DNA of 64,000 nucleotides from Clostridium sp. TW13 (GTDB taxonomy: Bacteria > Bacillota > Clostridia > Clostridiales > Clostridiaceae). Shown piece after piece: positions 9,678 to 19,328 of this stretch. A program made the position numbers and the translations under genes. Each line of letters opens with the position of its first letter. Positions within the stretch are counted from its first letter, which is position 1. The notes under the pieces were generated by a model. The model was not told the DNA's origin, ran no database searches, and saw only the letters and a program-made list of their open reading frames with translations. Where the stretch lies: contig NZ_BROD01000001.1 of the NCBI RefSeq assembly GCF_024345225.1, positions 3,110,362 through 3,174,361 on the forward strand, written 5' to 3'.

Positions 9678-10589
9678 TTACATTAAATGAATTAAGTGGA
9701 AAACAATACCGATTGCGAATAACCCAAGAATAATGATAATTGGAGATACTTTCTTCTTAAGCAACCACATACAGATAAATGTAATTAATAATCCTGCAAG
9801 TCCAGGAATTAATGAATCCAAGTTACCTTGTAGTGTCGTAACCTTAGCATCAGTTAATGACATACCAGATGCTTGTTGTTGTAAAGCTTGTTGAACACCT
9901 TGTGCTCCAGAAGGAAGTGTGCTCCAATCAATGAATGCACCCTTACTTAACTTAACAGATGATACTATTGGTGTAAATTTAACAGATACCCATCTGTTAA
10001 CCAATGATCCTAAAATGAACATACCAAGAATGGATGCTCCTTTTGTAATATCCTGTAATATACCACCTGACAAATCATCAGTAATACGAGAACCTGCTTT
10101 GTAACCAAACTCTTGTGTATACCACATGAATCCCATACGTATGATATTCCAAGCTAAGAAATAAATAATTGGTCCAAGTATATTACCACTCATAGCAAGA
10201 GAAGCAGCTAATCCTCCTAAAATTGGCTTAACAGTGAACCAGAAAACTGGATCTCCAATACCAGCTAAAGGTCCCATCATACCGATTTTAACACCTTGAA
10301 TAGTTACATCATCGATTGGTGCACCATTTGCACGTTCTTCTTCTAAAGCTAATGTTACACCAATAATTGGTGAAGCTACATATGGGTGAGTGTTAAAGAA
10401 CTCTAAATGACGTTCCAATGCAGCTGCTCTATCTTCTTTAGTCTTGTATAATTTTTTGATTGCTGGAATCATTGTAAATGCCCAACCACCATTTTGCATT
10501 CTTTCATAGTTCCAAGAACCTTGAAGGAAAAATGAACGGAACCAAACAGAAATACGATCTCTTTTTGTTAATTTTAATTCTTTTGACAT
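9678..10589 (-). CDS. manZ: Mannose-class PTS permease IID component
   Basis: Membrane component IID of a mannose/sorbose-class phosphotransferase system, 303 aa from the chosen start. Family marks are SWNYERMQNGGWAFTMIPA near the N-terminus, GVKIGMMGPLAGIGDPVFWF in the middle and a hydrophobic C-terminus with several helices. Forms the sugar channel with IIC. A start 33 bp further upstream is in frame but would overlap the IIC gene; the ATG used has a GGGAGAGG ribosome site and a 19-bp gap to IIC. Family members carry glucose, mannose, glucosamine or GlcNAc; the adjacent nag genes hint at amino sugars, but this is inference. Confidence 0.92.
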   Translation of the reverse strand: MSKELKLTKRDRISVWFRSFFLQGSWNYERMQNGGWAFTMIPAIKKLYKTKEDRAAALERHLEFFNTHPYVASPIIGVTLALEEERANGAPIDDVTIQGVKIGMMGPLAGIGDPVFWFTVKPILGGLAASLAMSGNILGPIIYFLAWNIIRMGFMWYTQEFGYKAGSRITDDLSGGILQDITKGASILGMFILGSLVNRWVSVKFTPIVSSVKLSKGAFIDWSTLPSGAQGVQQALQQQASGMSLTDAKVTTLQGNLDSLIPGLAGLLITFICMWLLKKKVSPIIIILGLFAIGIVFHLIHLM

Positions 10590-10608
10590 TTTCGTTTCCT
10601 CTCCCTTC

Positions 10609-11409
10609 TTAGTATTTATCAATAAGGTCCCCTAAAGGATCCCCAATATTTGAACTTCCAGCTGTGCCACCTTGTTTGCTAAGCGCTAAGTAAAGAAGAG
10701 CTAAAGCTACACCGATAGCACCTAGTCCGATAAGTGTAATTTGTGAAACAGTTGCTAATACAAAACCGATTGCAAAGAATGGCCATACTTCTTTTGTAGC
10801 CATCATATTGATTACCATTGCATAACCAACAGCTACAACCATTCCACCACCGATTGCTAAACCATCTGTTAACCAAGCAGGCATTGAAGCAAGTAGTGAA
10901 CTGATTGGACCAGAACCAATTGCTAATATTAATCCTGCTGGAATTGCAATACGTATACCTTGTAAACAAATACCAGCTATTTGCCACATTTCAATAGCTC
11001 TGATATTTCCTTCCTTAGCAGCAGCATCCATAAAATGTACAAATGCTGTAGCTATTGTACGACAAATAATTGTTAATAGTAAACCTGCAACTGCTAGAGG
11101 AACAGCAATAGCGATTGCTGAAGTAACTCCTGCTTGACCTTGTCCTCCAAGAACTAGAATAATTGCAGATGCAACAGATGCTAACGCTGCATCTGGTGCT
11201 ACGGCAGCACCGATATTTGCCCAACCTAAAGCAATCATTTGAAGAGTACCGCCTAAGATTAGACATGGTATTAAATTACCTGTAACTAAGCCGATTAATG
11301 TACAAGCAATTACTGGTTGATGGAAATGGAATTCATCCAAAACACCTTCTACACCAGCTAAAAATGCTACTATAATGACTAATATCATTTGAATTATATT
11401 TAAAGTCAT
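10609..11409 (-). CDS. manY: Mannose-class PTS permease IIC component
   Basis: Integral membrane sugar permease of 266 aa, normal family length, with many hydrophobic helices. Recognisable stretches include GVEGVLDEFHFHQPVIACTL at the N-terminus, GWANIGAAVAPDAALASV and the GTAGSSNIGDPLGDLIDKY-like tail. Lies 35 bp after IIAB and just before IID on the same strand, so the three are co-transcribed. Together they couple uptake to phosphorylation using phosphate from HPr through IIAB. Confidence 0.93.
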   Translation of the reverse strand: MTLNIIQMILVIIVAFLAGVEGVLDEFHFHQPVIACTLIGLVTGNLIPCLILGGTLQMIALGWANIGAAVAPDAALASVASAIILVLGGQGQAGVTSAIAIAVPLAVAGLLLTIICRTIATAFVHFMDAAAKEGNIRAIEMWQIAGICLQGIRIAIPAGLILAIGSGPISSLLASMPAWLTDGLAIGGGMVVAVGYAMVINMMATKEVWPFFAIGFVLATVSQITLIGLGAIGVALALLYLALSKQGGTAGSSNIGDPLGDLIDKY

Positions 11410-11444
11410 GGTTATTAATCCTCCTTTTTCTCTAAATAATTATA

Positions 11445-12422
11445 TTATTTTGATTTGTTTAATTCTTCTTGTGCTTTCTTAATTATTTCGTCCATATTTC
11501 CTTTTGAATCATTTGGTACTTTACGAACATCAAAATTAAGTCCAGCTTGCTTTAACTTTTTGAATGTATCAATATCCTTTTGATTGAAAGCAAGTACTTT
11601 GTTTGGTTGAACCTTACCTATAGAATGAGCCATTGAACCAACATTAATTGTCTTTAGTGGTATTCCACCTTCTACTGCTCTAAGTACATCTTCTGGATTT
11701 TCAAAAAGAAGCATTGCACGTTGTCCACCAAAATGCTTATCATCTTTTGCAAGTTTAATCATATGATCAACTGGAACAACATGAGCTTTAACCCCTGGAG
11801 GAGCTGCTTGTGTGATTAACTTCTTACGAAGATCATCTTTGGCAACTGCATCTGAAACTACAATAATTCTTGTAGGATTTACAGTTTTTGTCCAAGCAGT
11901 TGCTACTTGTCCATGAAGTAAACGAGAATCAATACGAGCTAAAACGTATTCAAATGATCCAGGTGCACCTGCATTAGATTGTACTGCTCCTGCTGAAGAA
12001 GTTTTACCAGCATCTGCTGCTTCCAATGCTTCGGGCTTAACTTTAACCCCTTCTTTACCTGCATTTAAGATATACGCTGCGATTTCATGTGCAGATTCCA
12101 TTGAAAGACGTGCACCGTAAGCTTCAATCAACATTGGTAAATTCATACCAGCTACGATTGCCCATTTATCTTTGTGTTCTTCAAATAAAGCATTCGCTTG
12201 GTTGAATGGTGTACCACCCCAAAGATCAACTAAGAATAAAACCTCATCCTGGTTGTCAAATGATGCAATTGCGTCTTTCATTTTTGCTCTAAGATCATCA
12301 GGTCCTTCGCTAGGCATTAACGTAACAGCTTTTACGTTTTCTTGTTCTCCAAAAATCATTTTACCAGATTGCAAGATGCCTTTAGCAAATTCTCCATGAC
12401 TAGCAAGAATAATTCCTACCAT
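11445..12422 (-). CDS. manX: Mannose-class PTS IIAB fusion
   Basis: Soluble phosphocarrier of 325 aa. The IIA domain (about 1-130) has phospho-His9 in LASHGEF and DLWGGTPFNQA; an Ala/Gly/Ser-rich linker (about 131-155) joins it to IIB (about 156-325), which has phospho-His170 in DSRLLHGQVATAW. Phosphate passes HPr to IIA to IIB to the sugar. First gene of the PTS operon, with an AGGAGGTAC ribosome site. The 413-bp upstream gap presumably holds the operon promoter; I did not find a convincing sigma-54 box or a LevR-type activator gene nearby. Confidence 0.94.
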   Translation of the reverse strand: MVGIILASHGEFAKGILQSGKMIFGEQENVKAVTLMPSEGPDDLRAKMKDAIASFDNQDEVLFLVDLWGGTPFNQANALFEEHKDKWAIVAGMNLPMLIEAYGARLSMESAHEIAAYILNAGKEGVKVKPEALEAADAGKTSSAGAVQSNAGAPGSFEYVLARIDSRLLHGQVATAWTKTVNPTRIIVVSDAVAKDDLRKKLITQAAPPGVKAHVVPVDHMIKLAKDDKHFGGQRAMLLFENPEDVLRAVEGGIPLKTINVGSMAHSIGKVQPNKVLAFNQKDIDTFKKLKQAGLNFDVRKVPNDSKGNMDEIIKKAQEELNKSK

Positions 12423-12835
12423 TTTTGTACCTCCTATTTTTTATTTGTTACAAAAAACAAAAGGCATAAGCATTGAAAAATAAAACAAGATAATATATGT
12501 TCGGATTTCTTCACAATGCTTGTACACTAAACTGAGTCATAAAAAGTTATGATAATACCTAATAAAACTGTACAAAACATGTGATATAACAAACAAATAT
12601 TAAATTATTTCATTTATCTCTGCTTATGCCTGATCTAATCAGTAACATGCTAGATAATAATATTCTATTATAATCTATTCAGGAACATCACTAGATATTC
12701 CTCATTGACTACGTTTTCATAATAACATCTTTCTTATCGTATTTCAACATATTTTTTATTTTATTTTTAAAAAATATTTTCCACACTAAAATTTCACCTA
12801 TTTTAAGGAAAACGTAAACATAAAACACTGCTTTA
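12423..12835. other. Intergenic region upstream of the PTS operon
   Basis: 413 bases between nagB's stop and the IIAB start. Two stretches resemble catabolite-response elements with two mismatches each: TGACTACGTTTTCA (about 12706-12719) and GGAAAACGTAAACA (12808-12821). No protein frame or clear hairpin terminator for nagB's upstream neighbour was seen. Carbon-catabolite control by CcpA is plausible for a PTS operon but is only inferred from these weak matches. Confidence 0.3.
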
Positions 12836-13570
12836 TCAATAAAAATCTCCTTTATCTTCCATAGACTCATCTATTATTACGGTTACATCTTCGTGCAACT
12901 TTAATATTGTTGCTGGATTCTTTGTTGTAATGTCCCCATTTAATAATTCCTTCACTGCTCTTACCTTGTCTTCACCCTTTACCAATAGCAGTATTTTTTT
13001 TGCCTTCATTATTGATCCAATCCCCATAGTTATAGCCATAGTAGGCACTTCATTTATTGATTGAAAAAACCTAGAATTTGCTTCAATGGTGCTTTGAGAT
13101 AGATTTGTTACATGTGTTTCTGATATCAAAAAATCATCTGGTTCATTAAATGCAATATGTCCATTATTTCCAATACCAAGGATTTGTATATCAATTCCAC
13201 CTAGTTCATCTATTTTTTTGTCATAGCTCTTAGCCTCTATTTCAAGGTCTTCTGCTAGACCATTTGGAACAAGTGTATTTGCTTTATCTATATTTATATG
13301 ATTAAATAAATTCTCATTCATAAAATGTCTATAACTTTTAGGATTTTCTTCTCCAAGTCCAACATATTCATCTATATTTATTGTTTTTATATTAGAAAAA
13401 TCTATTTCTTTATTTCTATTCATTTCTATAAGCTTCTTGTACAATCCAATTGGAGTACTTCCTGTTGCAAGCCCTAGAACCGCATCTGGTTTTTCAGTAA
13501 TTATATCTTTAAATATTTTAGCTGCAGCACAACTCATTTCCTCATAATCTTTAACTACTAGTAACTTCAT
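12836..13570 (-). CDS. nagB: Glucosamine-6-phosphate deaminase
   Basis: Converts glucosamine-6-phosphate to fructose-6-phosphate and ammonia, feeding amino sugars into glycolysis. 244 aa, the short Gram-positive form lacking the allosteric C-terminal extension of the E. coli enzyme. Motifs: [16 protein letters not shown] (phosphosugar binding), INIDEYVGL with the catalytic aspartate region, and [14 protein letters not shown] carrying the active-site His and Glu. Follows the GntR regulator by 21 bp on the same strand with nagA divergent, a standard nag locus. Ribosome site AAGGAGAATATT. Confidence 0.95.
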   Translation of the reverse strand: MKLLVVKDYEEMSCAAAKIFKDIITEKPDAVLGLATGSTPIGLYKKLIEMNRNKEIDFSNIKTINIDEYVGLGEENPKSYRHFMNENLFNHINIDKANTLVPNGLAEDLEIEAKSYDKKIDELGGIDIQILGIGNNGHIAFNEPDDFLISETHVTNLSQSTIEANSRFFQSINEVPTMAITMGIGSIMKAKKILLLVKGEDKVRAVKELLNGDITTKNPATILKLHEDVTVIIDESMEDKGDFY

Positions 13571-13591
13571 TGATAATATTCTCCTTTGTTA

Positions 13592-14317
13592 TTAATTAGT
13601 TAAACAAACCCTATATCTATACTTATCTCCTCTTGCTATAGTTATAGTGTATTCAATGATTCCATTTTGCTCATATGCTATTCTTTCAAATTTTAACCCC
13701 GCCTGTCCTTGAGGTATCTCCAAATAAATACTTTCTAGTTTATTTATCAAAACACTCTCGATTACCTCCTCTGCTGAAGTAATATTTATATTAAAAATAT
13801 TCTTTAATAATTCATACAACGGAGCTTTTTCAATCATTTCTTTAGTTAATTCTTTAAATCTTTCATATGGCAAATATGTTATTTCATACATCATTGGGGT
13901 ATCATCTGCAATTCTTATTCTTGAGATTTTAAATACAGGTTCATTTTCTTCTATTTTTAATTTTCTAGATATCTTATTACTAGCTTCAATAATCTCAAAG
14001 TTTAGTAATTTTGAAGTTGGTTTTTTCCCATGCTTTTTCATTTCTTCTGTAAACGATGAAACCTTTATTAGATCTTGCTCTACTACTTTAGGAGATATAA
14101 AATTTCCTTTTCCTTGTACTTTATAAATATATTTCTTCTTTTCTAACTCGTCTAAAGCTTCTCTTACAGTAGTCCTACTAACATCATACTTTTTGCAAAT
14201 ATCTCTTTCAGAATCTAACTTATCATTTTCATCCATTTCATTTTGTATTTTTTCTATAAGAATATTCATTAATTGAACATATAACGGAATTGTTGAATTT
14301 TTATCAATTTTAGTCAT
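13592..14317 (-). CDS. nagR: GntR/HutC-family regulator of amino-sugar genes
   Basis: Transcription factor, 241 aa from the chosen ATG. N-terminal winged helix (about 1-75) has the HutC-type pattern DKLDSERDICKKYDVSRTTVREAL; the C-terminal UTRA effector domain (about 90-240) contains KISRIRIADDTPMMYEITYL. An in-frame ATG at 14410 would extend it by 31 hydrophobic residues unlike the family, whereas the ATG at 14317 has an AGAGGTG site. UTRA regulators of this context (NagR/DasR) respond to glucosamine-6-P or GlcNAc-6-P. Two matching operator-like sites lie in the divergent promoter region. Confidence 0.88.
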   Translation of the reverse strand: MTKIDKNSTIPLYVQLMNILIEKIQNEMDENDKLDSERDICKKYDVSRTTVREALDELEKKKYIYKVQGKGNFISPKVVEQDLIKVSSFTEEMKKHGKKPTSKLLNFEIIEASNKISRKLKIEENEPVFKISRIRIADDTPMMYEITYLPYERFKELTKEMIEKAPLYELLKNIFNINITSAEEVIESVLINKLESIYLEIPQGQAGLKFERIAYEQNGIIEYTITIARGDKYRYRVCLTN

Positions 14318-14434
14318 AAACGCACCTCTTTTAGTTCTAGCAGTTTTATGATTAATTATAACCTTACTTAATACAAAATAAAATATTAATAAGGGAATTC
14401 CTTTAGACATACAAACTATAGAGAGTTAATTCCA

Positions 14435-14450
14435 ACTGGTAATTACCACT
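14435..14450. promoter_or_regulatory. NagR/DasR-type operator 1
   Basis: Palindrome ACTGGTAATTACCACT with perfect core TGGTAATTACCA, close to the DasR/NagR (GntR-HutC) operator pattern ACTGGTCTAGACCAGT. It lies 118 bp upstream of the regulator start and 140 bp upstream of nagA. Confidence 0.7.
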
Positions 14451-14535
14451 CCAACAAAATTATAATTAATTATTATCCTTATGTCAATATATACTTGAAA
14501 AACTATTTATAAATCATATATAATTAACTTAAACA

Positions 14536-14551
14536 ACTGGTAACATCCACT
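14536..14551. promoter_or_regulatory. NagR/DasR-type operator 2
   Basis: ACTGGTAACATCCACT, matching operator 1 at 13 of 16 positions and keeping both outer half-sites. Centred about 46 bp before the nagA start and 101 bp from operator 1, so it could repress nagA directly or support looping. Confidence 0.6.
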
Positions 14552-14589
14552 AATAAAACAAAAGAAATTACACTTAAAGGAGTAGTAAC

Positions 14590-15717
14590 ATGATAATAAA
14601 GAATTGTAATATAATTTATCTAGATAAAATAGAACAAGGCTCAATACTTATAGAAAATGGGAAGATTAAAGAAATAAATCCTAGTAAATACTATGATGAA
14701 GATGTATTAGATGCAAATGGCTTATACATTTCACCTGGTTTTATTGACGTTCACATTCATGGTGCTGGTGGTTATGACACAATGGATGGTACCAGTGAAG
14801 CAATCAATACTATTTCTAAAACAATAGCTAAACACGGGACAACTTCCTTTACTCCTACTACTATGACTGTTTCTATAGAAGATATAAGAAAATCATTAAG
14901 TGTTATAAAAAACCTTAAGAAAAGTGGTTGTGATGGCGCTCATGTTTTAGGGGTTAACTTAGAAGGTCCTTTTATAAATCAAAGCGCAATTGGTGCACAA
15001 AATCCTAAATATATTTTACCCCCATCTATTTCAACTTATAAGGATATAATAAAAGATTATGAAGATATTATTATTTCAATAACACTAGCACCAGAAATTG
15101 ATGGCGCTAAGGAACTTATTAAGTATATATCTGATACTGGAGTTGTCTGCTCACTAGGTCATACAGATGCAACTTATGAAGAAATGATTGAAGCTATAAA
15201 GTGTGGTGCTAGCCATTCAACACATTTATATAATAGAATGTCACCTTTAAATCATAGAGATCCAGGGGCTGTAGGTGCTACTTTTGATAGCAACATAACT
15301 ACAGAAACAATTTCTGATGGAATTCATGTTTCAGATGTAGCTTTAAGAATTGCATACAAGCAAAAAGGTACTGATAATGTTTTATTAATATCTGATGCCA
15401 TGATGGCCTGTTGCATGCCAAATGGTGAATATTCTTTAGGCGGTCAAAAAGTCATAGTAAATAATGAGGAAGCACGCTTGGAAAATGGAGCTTTAGCAGG
15501 TTCTGTGCTTACCCTTGATAAAGCTGTTAAAAATGTATATAAAAATTCAAACTTACCTTTACATGAAATTGTGAAGATGGCTTCATTTAACGGAGCAAAA
15601 CATTGTAAAGTGGATAATTATAAAGGACAAATTAAGGAAGGCTATGATGCTGATTTAATACTATTTGATGATGATATTAATATAAAGAAAGTTTTTATTT
15701 TAGGAAAGGAACTATAA
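14590..15717 (+). CDS. nagA: N-acetylglucosamine-6-phosphate deacetylase
   Basis: Amidohydrolase-fold enzyme (375 aa) that removes acetate from GlcNAc-6-P, giving the substrate of NagB. Metal and substrate motifs are visible: FIDVHIHGAGGYDTMDG near residue 52, GVNLEGPFIN, SLGHTDATYEE, the HSTHLYNRMSPLNHR block and ISDAM with the catalytic Asp. Divergent from nagR-nagB and preceded by a strong AAAGGAGTAG site. Sharing the operator region with nagR means both arms should respond to the same amino-sugar phosphate. Confidence 0.95.
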   Translation: MIIKNCNIIYLDKIEQGSILIENGKIKEINPSKYYDEDVLDANGLYISPGFIDVHIHGAGGYDTMDGTSEAINTISKTIAKHGTTSFTPTTMTVSIEDIRKSLSVIKNLKKSGCDGAHVLGVNLEGPFINQSAIGAQNPKYILPPSISTYKDIIKDYEDIIISITLAPEIDGAKELIKYISDTGVVCSLGHTDATYEEMIEAIKCGASHSTHLYNRMSPLNHRDPGAVGATFDSNITTETISDGIHVSDVALRIAYKQKGTDNVLLISDAMMACCMPNGEYSLGGQKVIVNNEEARLENGALAGSVLTLDKAVKNVYKNSNLPLHEIVKMASFNGAKHCKVDNYKGQIKEGYDADLILFDDDINIKKVFILGKEL

Positions 15718-15760
15718 TTGACTTTTCTTTAAAAATAAAGATAACTAATAGATAAAAAGT

Positions 15761-15795
15761 AATAAAGTCACCTGATTTATTCAAGTGACTTTATT
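15761..15795. terminator. Bidirectional terminator
   Basis: Stem AATAAAGTCAC.TG/CA.GTGACTTTATT between the convergent nagA and lipoprotein genes, with T/A runs on both sides. Confidence 0.75.
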
Positions 15796-15838
15796 TACGA
15801 AAGTATTAATCTAGTTGTAACTATTGCAATCTTTATTA

Positions 15839-16603
15839 TTATCTTGGATAATCTTGATATTGTTGTATACGAATTTTTACCTCTACTGGATTATCCTTAT
15901 ATCTAAACCAATCAAAATCTATTGAGCAATATTTATCATCTGAATCTGACCTTATAGAGTCATAGTTTTTATTTTTTTCAGCTTCTATTGCTTGATTTAT
16001 TTTTTTTTGTGCTTCCTCTAAATTAATTTTAGGATAAACAACTTTTAATATATTCTTTGCTTTATCATTTAACTCTATTTTTCCATCCTTATCTTCATCA
16101 CAAAGTGTTAAATTTAGCTCTGAAAATGTTAATTTATCTTTGCTATCATCATTAAAAAACAACCCATACTCAACTCGCTTGATGTATTTATAGGCATCCT
16201 CATCGTCATTGTTAATTACTATTGAATACTTTAATTGACTTTGTGTTCCTGCTTTTACAAAGCCATCCGGTGCTGCTCCTTCTGCACCATCTGTACCATA
16301 TCTAGAATCTAAAAGAGCACATATTTTATCATAATCACTTAGGAAAGTCTTTGTTGTTTTTAATTTAAAATCAAATTGTGCATCATTTTTACCAAAATTA
16401 CTTGTTACAATTTTCTCTGCATCTAATTTATCCTTTTGTTGCATTCCATCTTTGTTTGTTACTTCTTGTTTGTCTTGCTTGTCTTGTTTTTCTTGTTGAG
16501 GTTTCTTAGTTTCTTCTGCATTGGTTTTACTAGCAGCTTTTTGACAACCTGCAAAAGTTACCAACGATAAAACAATCATCAACATAGAAATAATTTTTTT
16601 CAT
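15839..16603 (-). CDS. Predicted lipoprotein of unknown function
   Basis: Secreted lipoprotein, 254 aa. The chosen ATG gives MKKIISMLMIVLSLVTFAGC, a classical lipoprotein signal with lipobox TFAGC, preceded by an AGGGGGAT site; an upstream in-frame ATG would add a non-signal extension. After the lipid Cys comes a Gln/Lys/Asp-rich low-complexity linker (KPQQEKQDKQDKQ) and a mature domain of about 190 aa. That domain includes an EF-hand-like acidic loop (DEDKDGKIELND), so calcium binding is possible. I do not recognise the family. Monocistronic. Confidence 0.75.
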   Translation of the reverse strand: MKKIISMLMIVLSLVTFAGCQKAASKTNAEETKKPQQEKQDKQDKQEVTNKDGMQQKDKLDAEKIVTSNFGKNDAQFDFKLKTTKTFLSDYDKICALLDSRYGTDGAEGAAPDGFVKAGTQSQLKYSIVINNDDEDAYKYIKRVEYGLFFNDDSKDKLTFSELNLTLCDEDKDGKIELNDKAKNILKVVYPKINLEEAQKKINQAIEAEKNKNYDSIRSDSDDKYCSIDFDWFRYKDNPVEVKIRIQQYQDYPR

Positions 16604-16776
16604 TTTAAAATCCCCCTTAAATACTCTGTGTCTATACATTGTCATTATTCATAAACAGCTATATTTCGACCCTTTTTCTGTTGTAATTATATATTTACTT
16701 CAAAATCGCCATAATAATACCATTACAAATAATGAACATTTTTACAGTGTACCATATTTCTTCATCTTTTTCAATA

Positions 16777-16990
16777 TTACTCTTCATTAGCTTCATCAGT
16801 CTGTGAAACTAATTCAAAGCATTTTCCTAATTGCTCACTTTTATTAAATACTTTTGTATTTCTTTTATTTTCATACATATTTTTATCTGCTATTTTGCAG
16901 AGTTCTTCAAAGGTTTCTCCATGATTGGAATAAAAAGCATTCCCAATTCAGATTCCAATTTTCAGCTTAAAATTGCCCTTCTATTAAAAA
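16777..16990 (-). pseudogene. Remnant of a GGDEF (diguanylate cyclase) C-terminus
   Basis: Minus-strand translation reads FKLKIGI-stop-IGNAFYSNHGETFEELC and continues KIADKNMYENKRN, ending in a stop at 16777. This is the typical end of a GGDEF domain (GIA.YP.HG..FEEL...AD..MYE.K). A TGA interrupts it and the upstream part including the GG(D/E)EF signature is gone. It lies just downstream of an intact FIST-GGDEF gene on the same strand, so it is probably the decayed relic of a second or tandem cyclase. Confidence 0.75.
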
Positions 16991-17048
16991 CCAAACAGCC
17001 TCATGCTGCAATGGGATGCTACTATTTTTTTGAACTTTATACTAATAA

Positions 17049-19328
17049 TTAATGCTTTTTCATATTTGTCTTTTTCTCATACATCCTTTTATCTGCTATC
17101 TTCATCAATTCATCTATATCTTCTGAATCAGTTAAAAATTCTGCTAGTCCATATGCAAACTTAATATTATTTACCTTATAATCAAATTTCAAATCATAAT
17201 TATTTAGTGTAACTGAAATATTATCTATAAGATTAATAACTTGTTCCCTACTTTTATTAATAAATAGTACAGCAAATTCGTCTCCTCCAATTCTACCCAA
17301 AACATCAACTTCATCAATTCCCATGTTAAAAACTTTAGCAAAAGTTTTTAACATTTCATCACCCTTATCATGGCCATATGTATCATTAATAATTTTAAAA
17401 TCATTCAAATCTATCAATGCTACAATTAAAGGTGAATTATTTGTCTTTGATTCATTAATATTTTTAATAAACATTTCCCTGAAGTAACTTCGCTTACAAA
17501 CCCCAGTTAAGGAATCATATCTAGACATATACAAAATATTTTCTAGTAATCTAAAATTCTTTAAAGCTATGGCAATATCATAGCATATGTATTTAAGCAT
17601 ATTTTTATCTTCTTCATCAAAATCTTTTTCGTCTTCTGTATTAATCAGAGTTATAAGCCCTGCTACTTCTCCATCAATTCCAATAAAGCAACATAAAACC
17701 TGCCCTGGTTCCTTTTTGAATATACTTCTCCAACAATTATACTTGTCTGGTTCTAAAAATGAATTCTCATCTATTTTTTCAATAATCATAGGATTAAACA
17801 ATCCGTTCTTAATTATTTTATTATATAAATAAACACTATCCAAATCATATGTTATTTTTTTAATTTTCTCAAAGTCATATCCACTACCAGCCTTATAATA
17901 TAATTTATTATCTTCAACCAATAAAATATTTCCTACTTTTCCTTTGTTAATAACCTTTAGTATTTTATGAAGTAGTACTTTAATAAAATACTCAAATTCA
18001 CCAGACGATATCATTTCACTACTTATTTGAAGAATTGACTTTGTTATATTATTCATTCTAGAAATTCTACGCTTTTGCTCTTCCAATCTATCATTAATTT
18101 CTTCTAATTCCTTTGTTGATTCATCTACAAGCTTTGTAAAGGCTTCAATTATACCGTGTTCTTTTTCCTTTGTAAATTCTTTACTCCTGCATATAGATTT
18201 TTCAGTTTTATCAATATAATTTGCTTTTCCTTCTGAAAGTCCTAAAATTGTCATTGATACATTTAGTAATTTATTTGAATTATTAATTGTAAAAAATTCA
18301 CCATAGGCAAAAAAGCCAGCAGTTGGAGCAATATTATTTAAGTTGCTTAAATTGAAATCAATTTTTTTCTGCATGAAAGTTTTTCTTATAAAGCATGAAT
18401 ATATAAATAGTGCTTGAACATTTTTCCCCAATAATTTATTGCTTATTTCTATAGAATTATCAATTATCATATTAATATTTCCATAACCTAACCTTACTTT
18501 ATCATTAACTTTAAAATTACCGTAAAAATTTAATGAACCATCATCATTCAATAAGTAAGGTACTTTTCCAATTTCAATTCCATCTTCTACTGCTATTAAT
18601 GGGAATGGAATGGTAGACATCGGAATATCTTTAACTACTCCTTCTCCAAGATATTTCTTATAAATATCAATAGCTTTTATATTATCTATTGTATAAACTC
18701 TATTATTTATTACTTTTGTAATAGTCATTTGCTTTCCAATAGGGGACCAGCCAAAGCTTTGGTCTGTTTGAACATTTAATTGTTCTCCACTTAGTGAAAC
18801 AATTGCAATGCCATTACTACTAAGTCCATGTTTTGTAAACACAATAGTTTCTTTTAGTTCTCCGTTATCCCCAGCTCTACCACCACAAATAATGACATTA
18901 CTATTAGCATCCTGTATTCCCTTAAGGATATTATTGCTTTTTACAAGTAACCCTCCAATAAATAGTATTAAAACCTTTGTGTTTTTTTCTACAAATTCTT
19001 TTACGATATTTTTACCCAACTCATATTCATCGTTATTACAATTTAAAAGCCTTGATTTTATTTTGCTTTTCTCAAAAACAGTAATAGATATTATTGTACT
19101 GTAATCATATGATTTTTTCTTTAATATCTCTCCACCTGTTGTTGTTCCTATTATTTCTGCATGAGGTAATATACATAATATCTCATTTACAACATTCTGA
19201 ATAAATTCTCTTTCTGGTGTACCAGTAAAAACTTGAACAAATATGTTAGCATATTTAGCTATTTTTTTATTGTGAATAAAAGACTGTAACTCCTGAAAAT
19301 TATTATATTTAACTCCATATTGTTTCAT
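17049..19328 (-). CDS. FIST-domain diguanylate cyclase
   Basis: Predicted cytoplasmic sensor/cyclase of 759 aa. FIST_N (about 35-215) and FIST_C (about 220-370) form a ligand-binding module known from sensors of amino acids or similar small molecules. A coiled coil (about 395-430), a GAF-like region (about 440-600) and a C-terminal GGDEF domain (about 605-755) follow. The cyclase signature RIGGDEFAVLF is intact, so c-di-GMP synthesis is expected; no EAL domain. No membrane helix seen. Start supported by TTGGAGGG. Monocistronic, with a dead GGDEF fragment directly downstream. Confidence 0.9.
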   Translation of the reverse strand: MKQYGVKYNNFQELQSFIHNKKIAKYANIFVQVFTGTPEREFIQNVVNEILCILPHAEIIGTTTGGEILKKKSYDYSTIISITVFEKSKIKSRLLNCNNDEYELGKNIVKEFVEKNTKVLILFIGGLLVKSNNILKGIQDANSNVIICGGRAGDNGELKETIVFTKHGLSSNGIAIVSLSGEQLNVQTDQSFGWSPIGKQMTITKVINNRVYTIDNIKAIDIYKKYLGEGVVKDIPMSTIPFPLIAVEDGIEIGKVPYLLNDDGSLNFYGNFKVNDKVRLGYGNINMIIDNSIEISNKLLGKNVQALFIYSCFIRKTFMQKKIDFNLSNLNNIAPTAGFFAYGEFFTINNSNKLLNVSMTILGLSEGKANYIDKTEKSICRSKEFTKEKEHGIIEAFTKLVDESTKELEEINDRLEEQKRRISRMNNITKSILQISSEMISSGEFEYFIKVLLHKILKVINKGKVGNILLVEDNKLYYKAGSGYDFEKIKKITYDLDSVYLYNKIIKNGLFNPMIIEKIDENSFLEPDKYNCWRSIFKKEPGQVLCCFIGIDGEVAGLITLINTEDEKDFDEEDKNMLKYICYDIAIALKNFRLLENILYMSRYDSLTGVCKRSYFREMFIKNINESKTNNSPLIVALIDLNDFKIINDTYGHDKGDEMLKTFAKVFNMGIDEVDVLGRIGGDEFAVLFINKSREQVINLIDNISVTLNNYDLKFDYKVNNIKFAYGLAEFLTDSEDIDELMKIADKRMYEKKTNMKKH

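Noticed and set aside
10679-11266. Two other minus-strand frames inside PTS IIC
   Set aside because: Out-of-frame shadows rich in Ser/Cys/Arg; the IIC frame is clearly the coding one.
12423-12835. Sigma-54 promoter for the PTS operon
   Set aside because: No TGGCAC-N5-TTGC match and no LevR/ManR gene in the window.
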